Shown here piece after piece: positions 1 through 5,924 of a stretch of DNA of 14,925 bases (its first letter is position 1; the number at the start of each line of letters is the position of its first letter). The notes under the pieces were generated by a model. That model was given only the letters and a program-made list of their open reading frames with translations. It was not told where the DNA came from and did no database searches. Both the position numbers and the translations under genes were made by a program. This stretch comes from Synergistaceae bacterium (GTDB taxonomy: Bacteria; Synergistota; Synergistia; Synergistales; Aminobacteriaceae), in contig JAAYJB010000440.1 of assembly GCA_012523155.1 (NCBI GenBank), positions 1 to 14,925 of the forward strand, in the 5' to 3' direction.

Positions 1-238
1 ACCTGCTGCGGTCGATCTGGACAACTCCGTTTTTGTCCCGGGAGAGGGCCATGGCGGGACAGACGGCGATGCATCCGCCGCACTGGTTGCAGACATGGAT
101 GTCGGGATAGCCTGCCACGGCCTCCACACGGATCCTGGAGAGACCGGGGTCGTCCTTCTTCGCCCACGTCTTCGAACAGGCGCTCATGCATGAGCCGCAG
201 ACTACGCACCGGTCAAGGTGCGGCTTGAGAAATTTCAT
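1..238 (-). CDS. Ferredoxin with two 4Fe-4S motifs, partial (3' end outside window)
   Basis: Only the first 79 residues are visible; the gene continues past the left edge. Two classic cluster motifs are seen: C11-x2-C14-x2-C17-x3-C21 and C50-x2-C53-x2-C56-x3-C60-P. About 29 residues separate them, more than in the compact bacterial ferredoxins, which resembles the electron-transfer subunits (HycB/CooF-like) that accompany redox enzymes. The ATG at 238 is preceded by a strong ribosome binding site, AAAGGAGT (about 247-254). The preceding gene, the DAO-family dehydrogenase, stops 24 bases upstream on the same strand, so this is very likely the next gene of the same operon. Inferred role: soluble electron acceptor or relay for the flavoenzyme complex encoded upstream. 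The cluster content is read from motifs; the partner is inferred from position. Full length and any extra C-terminal domain cannot be seen. Confidence 0.85.
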   Translation of the reverse strand, partial: MKFLKPHLDRCVVCGSCMSACSKTWAKKDDPGLSRIRVEAVAGYPDIHVCNQCGGCIAVCPAMALSRDKNGVVQIDRSR

Positions 239-262
239 GGGCTACACTCCTTTGCCGATATT

Positions 263-1411
263 CTACACTACATTTGATTCCCGGATGTGTTCACCCCTTG
301 CGAACCTTCGGTAATCAAGCATTGAAAAATCGATGTCAGGCGTCTTTCCTGCCAGGTGCTGTGCCAGGATCTTTCCTGCAACTGGTGCCAGCATGAAACC
401 GTGCCCGGAATAACCTGTGGAATGGTAGAAGTTTTTCACATCGGTTTCTCCGATAATAGGCTGGGCATCAGGCGTCATATCGTACATTCCGGACCACTGT
501 CTTGCGACCCGTATACCCTTTGTCCTGGGAAGAAGCCGAACCAGGGTCCTGGACATTTCTTCCAGGAAATTCCAGGTCGTTTTCATCTCGAAGTCTTCCG
601 GATGTCCTTCCGGACTCATACCGCATATGATGGATCCATGGGGACGCTGCTGTATGTAGTAGTTTCCGGAAAAGCTCATGAGCATGCAGGGACACACGCC
701 TGGAGCAACAGGTTCGGTGATCATTATCTCATGACGTTCGCCCCAGTTCGGGATGTCAATGCCTGCCATCTTTGCGATAAACTGGGCGTACGCTCCCGCA
801 CAGTTTATGACGATGGGGGCGCTGATGGTACCTCGTTCAGTCTCCACGCCCTTGACCACATTGTCTTCAACGACTATTCCGGTACAGGTGGTATGTCTGA
901 AGCAGGTGACGCCCATTTTTTTCGCTGCCTCGAGGTATGCGAAGGTCGTGAGGAAGGGGTCCGCATGGCCGTCCCTCCCGTGAAAGAAGAAGCCGAACGC
1001 GTCGTCAGCCGACAGTCCGGGACAAATTTCCCGGGCTTCCTTCAGAGAAATCATCCGTGAGTTTATACCCAGGGAGTTTTGAAGCACCATGCCTTTACGA
1101 AGCGTTTCAAATTCCTCTTCGTTATAGGCGACCAGGAGATAGCCTCCCTGGTTCAGCCCTACGCTCATCCCGAGCTCATCGTCAAGCTGCTCGAAAATAT
1201 CGAGCGCTGCGATACCGAGCCTGCAGTTCATCTCTGTGCCCCACTGGGCCCTTATGCCTGCGCCGCACCTTCCGGTGGATCCGCCGCATATGGTGCCCTT
1301 TTCAATAAGGACTATGTTTTCCATGCCTTCTTTGGCGAGATAGTATGCAGTGGACACGCCGATGATTCCTCCGCCTATGATTACCACGTCGGCAGTATTT
1401 TTCCACTCCAT
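263..1411 (-). CDS. FAD-dependent dehydrogenase, DAO family (HcnC / sarcosine oxidase beta / proline dehydrogenase beta type)
   Basis: This 382-residue protein belongs to the DAO (D-amino acid oxidase-like) flavoprotein family. It has an N-terminal dinucleotide-binding motif GGGIIG at residues 13-18, an acidic strand end (LIEKG) and the C-terminal FAD-closing segment TGYSGHGFMLAP. These proteins oxidise an amine carbon-nitrogen bond to an imine; known members act on glycine, sarcosine, proline, hydroxyproline or opines. Substrate cannot be read from the sequence. The chosen ATG at 1411 overlaps the stop of the upstream gene by one base (TAATG) and follows GGAGGAGAA. The frame stays open upstream to 1624, but that stretch lies over the BFD gene and looks like no family member. 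Length matches the roughly 380-residue beta subunit of archaeal dye-linked proline dehydrogenase. It probably forms the substrate-oxidising subunit of a complex with the four upstream gene products. Confidence 0.9.
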   Translation of the reverse strand: MEWKNTADVVIIGGGIIGVSTAYYLAKEGMENIVLIEKGTICGGSTGRCGAGIRAQWGTEMNCRLGIAALDIFEQLDDELGMSVGLNQGGYLLVAYNEEEFETLRKGMVLQNSLGINSRMISLKEAREICPGLSADDAFGFFFHGRDGHADPFLTTFAYLEAAKKMGVTCFRHTTCTGIVVEDNVVKGVETERGTISAPIVINCAGAYAQFIAKMAGIDIPNWGERHEIMITEPVAPGVCPCMLMSFSGNYYIQQRPHGSIICGMSPEGHPEDFEMKTTWNFLEEMSRTLVRLLPRTKGIRVARQWSGMYDMTPDAQPIIGETDVKNFYHSTGYSGHGFMLAPVAGKILAQHLAGKTPDIDFSMLDYRRFARGEHIRESNVV

Positions 1412-1701
1412 TATTCTTCTCCTCCCTCTGCAAGAAGGCCGATTTTGATTGGTTTTGCGGGTGGACGTACTGTGGCGGGCTCCACTTCGGATATATGCTT
1501 TCCGGTTTTTTTTGCGATTTCCCTCATGAGTATATCCTGGCATCCCCGTCCCTGGCAGGGGCCCATCCCCACCCGAAGAACTCTCTTCAACTCTTCCACA
1601 GTATCGTATCCCTTGTCTATCCATTCGTCTATTTCTTCAAGGGTGACCTCTTCACACCTGCAGACATAAATTTGGTCTTTCTTCCCGACAGAATCAGGCA
1701 T
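1411..1701 (-). CDS. BFD-like 2Fe-2S small protein
   Basis: This 96-residue protein contains the bacterioferritin-associated-ferredoxin (BFD) type [2Fe-2S] fold. Cys14 and Cys16 lie in VCRCEEVTLEE, and Cys49 and Cys54 in GMGPCQGRGC. The helical segment between them (EIDEWIDKGYDTVEELKRVLRVG) is typical of the family. In many HcnB-like or NirB-like flavoproteins this domain is fused to the C-terminus of the FAD subunit; here it is a separate gene. It starts with ATG at 1701, overlapping the stop of the upstream iron-sulfur gene by eight bases (ATGCCTGA), and its own TAA overlaps the next ATG. Such spacing suggests translational coupling and fixed stoichiometry. Inferred role: electron relay between the DAO-type and NAD(P)/FAD-type subunits. 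It occupies the position of the small delta subunit in archaeal proline dehydrogenase operons, as I recall that gene order. Confidence 0.88.
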   Translation of the reverse strand: MPDSVGKKDQIYVCRCEEVTLEEIDEWIDKGYDTVEELKRVLRVGMGPCQGRGCQDILMREIAKKTGKHISEVEPATVRPPAKPIKIGLLAEGGEE

Positions 1702-2209
1702 GGCACTCCACCACCTTTATGGCACGAAAGTCATTGACGACAGTCTTCGGCGCTGACACATGGACAACGTACGTCCTGTCCTTCCTGGGCTGGGTTATGT
1801 TTTCAACGGTCCCCTCTGCTATTTTCTCCCCCACCCTGTTAAGGCACGCGACCCTGTCGCCTTTCCGGGGCAGCGGCAGCATTTCATACGGCAGCTTGAA
1901 GAGCGCCAGGTCCTCGGAAAAGGTAAGGTCTATGACAAAGCATGCAAGCCCGGGGCAGGACGCCACGCAGAGCGTACATCCCGTACAGAGAGAATGGTCC
2001 ACTGAAGGAGTATCGTTGATGTCCTTAAATGGCCTGATGGCTCCTGTGGGACAGCTTGTAGCACAGGGGTTGCAGGGAATGCGCTGGGGGCACTCGACGA
2101 CGACCACACCGCCCTTTTTTGATTCCCAGAGCTCCCTGGGCGGCAATTGCGCCCCCTCTCTTTCCCCTGTAAGTACCCCGCTGTTGAAAAGCTTCTGCAT
2201 GTCATCCAT
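1694..2209 (-). CDS. Iron-sulfur protein with two 4Fe-4S motifs and C-terminal beta-rich domain (proline dehydrogenase gamma-like)
   Basis: The product has 171 residues from ATG 2209. That codon sits 9 bases after a GGGAGG ribosome binding site and overlaps the upstream stop by eight bases (ATGGATGA). ATGs at 2218 and 2200 are also in frame, and the frame is open to 2419, but the extra N-terminus lies over the conserved end of the upstream flavoprotein. Cysteines fall at 40, 46, 49, 53 (followed by P) and at 75, 78, 81, 85 (followed by P), with another at 90. The second motif is canonical C-x2-C-x2-C-x3-CP; the first has a C-x5-C opening. Residues about 100-171 lack cysteines apart from one near CLNRVG and a C-terminal one, and look like a beta-rich domain. 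Size and order match the roughly 19 kDa ferredoxin-like gamma subunit of Thermococcales L-proline dehydrogenase. Inferred role: electron transfer within the complex. Confidence 0.85.
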   Translation of the reverse strand: MDDMQKLFNSGVLTGEREGAQLPPRELWESKKGGVVVVECPQRIPCNPCATSCPTGAIRPFKDINDTPSVDHSLCTGCTLCVASCPGLACFVIDLTFSEDLALFKLPYEMLPLPRKGDRVACLNRVGEKIAEGTVENITQPRKDRTYVVHVSAPKTVVNDFRAIKVVECHA

Positions 2210-3311
2210 TCCGGCCATCCTCCCATCCGTTGACGAGAACGCACTCGATCCCCTGGCAAATTCTGGCCCCTGCCTCGCCGGACCTGAGTGACTGGAGGCG
2301 GCTCCAGTATTCGTCCAGTTTTCCGTGCTCTGTAAGATATCCAAGGCTCGATGCAGCTGAAAGTCCGGCGATCCGTCCTTCAACCATTGCCGCACTTGCT
2401 TCCTCAATGCCGCTGGCATCGCCGGCGGTAAAAAAGTCGGGGTTCGAAGTCTTCATGGACATATCTCTCCTGGCGACAAGACCGCATAACTGGGGGACGT
2501 ACATCATTTTGCATCCTGCCTGGGACAGGATTTCGGTAGTCGGTGAAAGGCCGACCGCGATACAGATAACATCACAGTCAACGAACGTCTCTTCGCCTAC
2601 TGGTTCGAATTTTTCGTTGAGCCCTGTGATGTACGCACCGGTGATGGTCCGGTCACCTACGGCTCTTTTAATGGAGTGACCGAGAAGGATGGGGACTCCC
2701 ATCCTCCGGACTTTTGCCGCGTGGACCCAGTATCCTCCGATCCTGGGTGCAGCCTCCACAATGGCGGCTACCTCGACTCCTGCCTGCATGAGCTGGTAGC
2801 TCACAATAAGTCCGATGTTTCCGGCACCGACCATGAGCACTCTTTTGCCGGGGATGACGCCGTATACGTTCATGAGCGTCTGCACCGCACCGGCACCGTA
2901 GACGCCCGGGAGGTCATTGTTTACGAAGGGAATGAGCCGTTCCTGGGCTCCAGTTGCGACAATTGTTTTTTGGGCCTGTATGTGGAAAAAGGATTCTTCG
3001 CCCCGCATGGCGGTGAATGTTTTGTCTTCTGAATAAAAGCCTGTTACGGTTGTGTTTTCGTGGATTTCAACATTATCTTTGCACGACTCGATCTCATTGA
3101 GCAGGATCTCCGCGATCTTGAACCCCCTGGTGCCGGCATATTCGTCCTTGCTTCCGAAAAACTTGTGCGTCTGCTTGACGAGCTGTCCCCCGAGGTGAAG
3201 ATCGCTTTCGATCACCATCACCTTCGCACCTGCCGAAGCCGCTTCAGCAGCGGCGCTCAATCCTGCCGCCCCTCCTCCGATCACGAGAATTTCAGTAGAG
3301 AGCGTCTTCAT
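2202..3311 (-). CDS. NAD(P)/FAD-dependent oxidoreductase (HcnB / proline dehydrogenase alpha-like)
   Basis: This 369-residue flavoprotein has two nucleotide-binding motifs in the pyridine-nucleotide disulfide oxidoreductase arrangement: GGGAAG at residues 12-17 (FAD) and GAGNIG at 162-167 (NAD(P)H). Between them is the ATGAQE segment (119-124), and near residue 295 the second FAD contact TAGDASG. Known relatives are the FAD subunits of hydrogen cyanide synthase (HcnB), opine oxidase and the NADH-oxidising alpha subunit of archaeal proline dehydrogenase. Those are often about 450-490 residues, with extra 2Fe-2S segments; here these are encoded separately (2Fe-2S gene 9 bases upstream, BFD gene downstream). 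ATG 3311 has only a weak ribosome binding site (GGAAGGA, 13 bases away), so coupling to the upstream gene is likely. Role: electron exchange between the complex and NAD(P) or another acceptor; direction is not known from sequence. Confidence 0.88.
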   Translation of the reverse strand: MKTLSTEILVIGGGAAGLSAAAEAASAGAKVMVIESDLHLGGQLVKQTHKFFGSKDEYAGTRGFKIAEILLNEIESCKDNVEIHENTTVTGFYSEDKTFTAMRGEESFFHIQAQKTIVATGAQERLIPFVNNDLPGVYGAGAVQTLMNVYGVIPGKRVLMVGAGNIGLIVSYQLMQAGVEVAAIVEAAPRIGGYWVHAAKVRRMGVPILLGHSIKRAVGDRTITGAYITGLNEKFEPVGEETFVDCDVICIAVGLSPTTEILSQAGCKMMYVPQLCGLVARRDMSMKTSNPDFFTAGDASGIEEASAAMVEGRIAGLSAASSLGYLTEHGKLDEYWSRLQSLRSGEAGARICQGIECVLVNGWEDGRNG

Positions 3312-3320
3312 GGGCTGTCA

Positions 3321-3680
3321 TCAGTCCTTCCCGTCCGGAACGCTGCCGTTGCCGTGCTGCGTTTCGACCTGCATACCCGGCTTCAGGGGCGTGATGCACG
3401 TCCGAACGTTCGGTACGCCGTCCACGACCATGAAGCAGCTGCTGCATTTTCCTATGGCGCAGAAAAAACCTCTGGGACGGTGTTCTTTTTCAGTTTCCCG
3501 ATACACCCGTACCCCGTTTGCATGAAGAGCCATTGCTATAGGCTCTCCCTCATAGCCCTCCATTTCCTTGCCGTCAAAGAAAAAGAGAACCTTTTCTCCG
3601 CGCTGGAAATCAAGGATGGGATGTTCCCCGATGAGCTCCACAGTTCCGCTGCCGCCTCCGGGACCTTGTTTTTCGACCAA
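3321..3680 (-). CDS. Small 2Fe-2S protein, HcnA/Fer2_4 family
   Basis: A 2Fe-2S protein with Cys74, Cys79, Cys82 and Cys95 (C-x4-C-x2-C-x12-C, numbered from the proposed start). The signature FFCAIGKCSSC and the following GVPNVRTC are typical of the small N-terminal subunit or domain of HcnABC, opine oxidase and D-hydroxyproline dehydrogenase sets. The frame is open to an ATG at 3704, but that ATG has no nearby ribosome binding site. In contrast, AAGGAGG lies inside that extension, 9 bases before an in-frame TTG at 3680, so I prefer the TTG start (119 residues); the ATG form would be 127. It is the first gene of the operon and ends 9 bases before the flavoprotein gene. Inferred role: plant-type ferredoxin-like relay attached to the alpha-like flavoprotein. 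Some relatives carry this domain fused to that flavoprotein. Confidence 0.87.
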   Translation of the reverse strand: MVEKQGPGGGSGTVELIGEHPILDFQRGEKVLFFFDGKEMEGYEGEPIAMALHANGVRVYRETEKEHRPRGFFCAIGKCSSCFMVVDGVPNVRTCITPLKPGMQVETQHGNGSVPDGKD

Positions 3681-3845
3681 GCCCGTATTCCTCCTTCCGG
3701 CCATGACAGGATTATCTGATTACCTCATAAAAGCGCTATGGAACGGGAAAAACAAAAAAAGGCGAGTGAAAGGAAAGCTTGTGAATAGAATCCAAATACC
3801 CCCTCCGTATGGTTGAGAGCAGATGGCATGACTTCTTTGTGTTCG

Positions 3846-3874
3846 ATTTTGTATCCTAAAATAATGTTTGTCAA
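3846..3874 (-). promoter_or_regulatory. Candidate sigma70-type promoter for the redox operon
   Basis: Reading the minus strand, a perfect -35 hexamer TTGACA (3874-3869) is followed after 17 bases by CAAAAT (3851-3846; four of six matches to TATAAT). Transcription would start near 3839, leaving a leader of about 160 bases before the proposed TTG start of the 2Fe-2S gene. The assignment rests on consensus match, spacing and position only. Confidence 0.5.
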
Positions 3875-3898
3875 GCATAAATTTAAATTAAGAGTATT

Positions 3899-3927
3899 TT
3901 GTATTTATAGGGATTTGTATATAAAAT
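3899..3927 (+). promoter_or_regulatory. Candidate sigma70-type promoter for the OCD-family gene
   Basis: TTGTAT (3899-3904) and TAAAAT (3922-3927) are separated by 17 bases, each close to the sigma70 consensus. A start near 3934 would give a leader of about 110 bases before the proposed ATG at 4046. The surrounding AT richness raises the chance of accidental matches. Confidence 0.45.
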
Positions 3928-4045
3928 ATATTACATAAGATCCACTGGTTTTTCAGGTAAAAAATCGACTATGACAGGGGAGCACAAAAAAGATAGAATT
4001 TTGATTGGAGCAGAGAGTACGAAAACAAAAAGGAGGGCTGTGAGA

Positions 4046-5020
4046 ATGTTTCTCATGAACAGCACCGGGATGCTTGCATCATTTTCCTGTCGGGAACTTA
4101 TGGATACTGCCGCGGAGGCCATCAAAGCTGCAAACTCACCGGAGAGCGGGGAAATAACAGCGCCGCTCCGGACAACCGTGAAGAGAGAAAATGATTCGCT
4201 TCTTCTCATGCCCTGTCTCACCAGCGAAACATGGGCGCTGAAGGTCCTCACCCTGTTTCCTGGAAATCCGGGAAAGGGGAGACCTTTTCTGAACGGGCTT
4301 GTCCTTCTGTTCGAAGGAGAAGATGGAACTCCTTCAGCCGTCATGGACGGCCGTATTCTGACAGCCCTGCGGACAGGTTCGGTGGGAGGGCTTGGTGTTC
4401 GTACCCTTTCAAGGCCGGATGTGGCGTCACTCGGAATAATCGGGGCCGGAGCCCAAGGATACTGGCAGGTCCGTTTTGCATGTGCTGCAAGGCCATTTTC
4501 AAGGGTGTTCATTTTTGATGTAAAGCGGGAAAATGCGGAAAACCTTTCCAATAAACTGCGGGTCGATCTTCCAGATGTGGAAATACGTGTCTGCGGGGGT
4601 GCCGCTGAACTTGTTGCGATGTCGGAAGTCATAATAACAGCGACTACATCCAGAAGCCCTGTGTTTCCGGAAAAGCCTGATCTGTTTCGGGATCGCTGTT
4701 TTGTGGGAATAGGGTCGTACACCCCGGATATGAGGGAATATCCGGATTGTTTTTTTGACGAGGTAAAAACAGTTTTCGTTGATACGCTCCATGCTCTGTC
4801 GGAAACAGGGGACCTTATTGATCCAATCAATGCGGGGACGCTGAAAAGGGAGACCGTTCGTCCTCTTTCGTCTCTTTTCTCATCAGGAACCGGATTTATC
4901 CCCGGGGAAGGCTCGGTGTTGTTTAAATCGGTGGGGGTATCTGTTTTTGATCTTTATGCTGCGAAAAACATCCTTTCCGCGGGAAGACGCCTGGGAGAAG
5001 GGATCGAATTCACCCTTTAA
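4046..5020 (+). CDS. Ornithine cyclodeaminase/mu-crystallin family protein; probable imine (ketimine) reductase
   Basis: This 324-residue protein has the family's signature run: K66 in WALKVL, FPGNP at 71-75, MDGRILTALRTG at 100-111, and the Rossmann motif GIIGAGAQG at 130-138 for NAD(P)H. VFVD (243-246) and GDL follow near the end of that domain. The family includes ornithine cyclodeaminase, delta1-pyrroline-2-carboxylate reductase, ketimine reductase and alanine dehydrogenase. Where true ornithine cyclodeaminase has the catalytic Asp of GGDCPGK, this protein reads GSYTPDMRE, with Tyr225. That argues against ornithine cyclodeamination and for imine reduction; this step is inference. The ATG at 4046 follows AAGGAGG by 9 bases; an in-frame ATG at 3971 has no clear ribosome binding site and would add 25 lysine/arginine-rich residues. 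It is divergent from the redox operon, suggesting shared regulation and a shared imino-acid intermediate. Confidence 0.85.
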   Translation: MFLMNSTGMLASFSCRELMDTAAEAIKAANSPESGEITAPLRTTVKRENDSLLLMPCLTSETWALKVLTLFPGNPGKGRPFLNGLVLLFEGEDGTPSAVMDGRILTALRTGSVGGLGVRTLSRPDVASLGIIGAGAQGYWQVRFACAARPFSRVFIFDVKRENAENLSNKLRVDLPDVEIRVCGGAAELVAMSEVIITATTSRSPVFPEKPDLFRDRCFVGIGSYTPDMREYPDCFFDEVKTVFVDTLHALSETGDLIDPINAGTLKRETVRPLSSLFSSGTGFIPGEGSVLFKSVGVSVFDLYAAKNILSAGRRLGEGIEFTL

Positions 5021-5043
5021 CGCAGTATCACGGGGATGACTTG

Positions 5044-5083
5044 AAAAAAAGCGCACCCGGTTTTCCTGGAAAACCGGGTGCGC
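5044..5083 (-). terminator. Factor-independent terminator after rlmB
   Basis: A perfect 15-bp stem (5051-5065 with 5069-5083) closes a 3-base loop. On the minus strand it is followed by seven T (opposite 5050-5044). It lies 13 bases past the rlmB stop and so ends the uvrB-uvrA-rlmB unit. The plus-strand side has no T run, but the stem also lies about 30 bases past the OCD-family stop and may slow converging transcription. Confidence 0.9.
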
Positions 5084-5096
5084 CTATTCCTTATGA

Positions 5097-5924
5097 TCAG
5101 GCCTGGGGTCCCCAGGTCCTCGCCCACTCGAACAAACCGACGGCACATGCGACGCTGGCGTTCAATGAGCCCGTCTTCCCGGACAGCGGAATTCTGACGG
5201 TCTCGTCGCATGTTTCCGCGACAAGGCGCGAAAGTCCCTCACCTTCAGCGCCGACTATTACGGCTGTTCTTGCCGGCAGGGGCTCGGACCAGAGAGAACG
5301 TCCTGCCCTGTTGTCGAGTCCTATGGTCCAAAGGCCTGCCTCCTGCAGTCGCTTGACTGCCTCGGAGACGTTATTGACTCCGACCATGGGGATGCGAAGC
5401 GCGGCACCTGCGCTTACCTTGACTACGGTGCCGCCGGGAAGCGCTCCCCTTCTCTTCGGGAAAAGCACTCCTCTTGCGCCGCATGCTTCGGCTGTCCGTG
5501 CGACTGCTCCAAGATTGTGGGGGTCCTGTACATGGTCGAGGATCACTGCCAGGACCGGTCCTTCTTCAGGCAGAACAGAAAGGAAATTTTCGAGTTCGAG
5601 AATAGACACTTCGCCGCTTTTGCACGCGACGCCCTGATGTCCGCTGTGGCCGCAAATTTCCGTGAGGACCTCCGGCGCCATCTCCTGGATGATGACTTTT
5701 CCCTTCTCGGCCAGGAGTTTTATCTGGCGGGAGAATGATTCGCTTACGTTTTTTCCGAGATATACCTTCTGCACCCTGTCGGGAGATTCCTTCAGGAGCT
5801 GAAGAACCACGTGCCGGCCCCAGTTGAGATCTTCGTTTATTTTCCGTTCCCCCCGGTGAAACGTTTCTTTTCCAGATGAGCCTGGCCGTTCCCTTCTGCC
5901 GCGTTTCTCATATGCTTTATCCAA
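5097..5924 (-). CDS. rlmB: 23S rRNA (guanosine-2'-O-)-methyltransferase RlmB, TrmH/SpoU family
   Basis: A 275-residue SPOUT-class methyltransferase. The N-terminal substrate-binding domain starts around GRHVVLQLL (residues 36-44) and contains HQGVA (96-100). The knotted catalytic domain shows motif 1 (LDHVQDPHNLGAVAR, 129-143, with the conserved Asn137 and Arg143), motif 2 (GAEGEGL, 225-231) and motif 3 (IPLSGKTGSLNASVA, 245-259). In the family RlmB adds a 2'-O-methyl group to a guanosine of the 23S rRNA peptidyl-transferase loop (G2251 in E. coli) using S-adenosylmethionine. The start is TTG at 5924, after AAAGGATGG, overlapping the uvrA stop by eight bases (TTGGATAA). About 30 charged residues precede the core domain, somewhat longer than in E. 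coli. Paralogues acting on other RNAs cannot be fully excluded. It is the last gene before a strong terminator. Confidence 0.88.
   Translation of the reverse strand: MDKAYEKRGRRERPGSSGKETFHRGERKINEDLNWGRHVVLQLLKESPDRVQKVYLGKNVSESFSRQIKLLAEKGKVIIQEMAPEVLTEICGHSGHQGVACKSGEVSILELENFLSVLPEEGPVLAVILDHVQDPHNLGAVARTAEACGARGVLFPKRRGALPGGTVVKVSAGAALRIPMVGVNNVSEAVKRLQEAGLWTIGLDNRAGRSLWSEPLPARTAVIVGAEGEGLSRLVAETCDETVRIPLSGKTGSLNASVACAVGLFEWARTWGPQA

Larger units (their letters stand above)
3681..4045. promoter_or_regulatory. Divergent intergenic/promoter region between the redox operon and the OCD-family gene
   Basis: No convincing gene lies in these 365 bases. The centre (about 3840-3945) is strikingly AT-rich compared with both flanks and carries one candidate promoter for each direction, listed separately. 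A perfect 10-bp palindrome, AATTTAAATT (3880-3889), lies between the two candidate -35 boxes and could be a regulator site, although AT-rich DNA makes short palindromes common. A 34-codon open frame on the minus strand (3725-3829) is discussed as a finding. No riboswitch fold or factor-independent terminator was recognised. Confidence 0.6.

Noticed and set aside
356..1060. 234-codon plus-strand open frame opposite the DAO-type dehydrogenase
   Set aside because: It is the antisense shadow of a conserved flavoprotein and shows no domain of its own.
1412..1624. Upstream extension of the DAO-type dehydrogenase frame by 71 codons
   Set aside because: It lies over the BFD gene, has no family resemblance, and the TAATG junction with a good ribosome binding site at 1411 explains the start.
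2202..2419. Possible frameshift joining the FAD flavoprotein and the 4Fe-4S protein, because their open frames overlap by 218 bases
   Set aside because: The overlapping part of the second frame (before 2209) shows no conserved domain, while the flavoprotein frame stays family-like to its end and an 8-base stop/start overlap with a ribosome binding site fits two separate genes.
3931..4830. 299-codon open frame on the minus strand opposite the OCD-family gene
   Set aside because: Serine- and arginine-rich shadow without any recognisable domain; the plus strand encodes a clear family member.
4046..5020. Naming the gene ornithine cyclodeaminase (ocd)
   Set aside because: The aspartate needed by characterised cyclodeaminases is replaced by tyrosine, so only the family name is supported.
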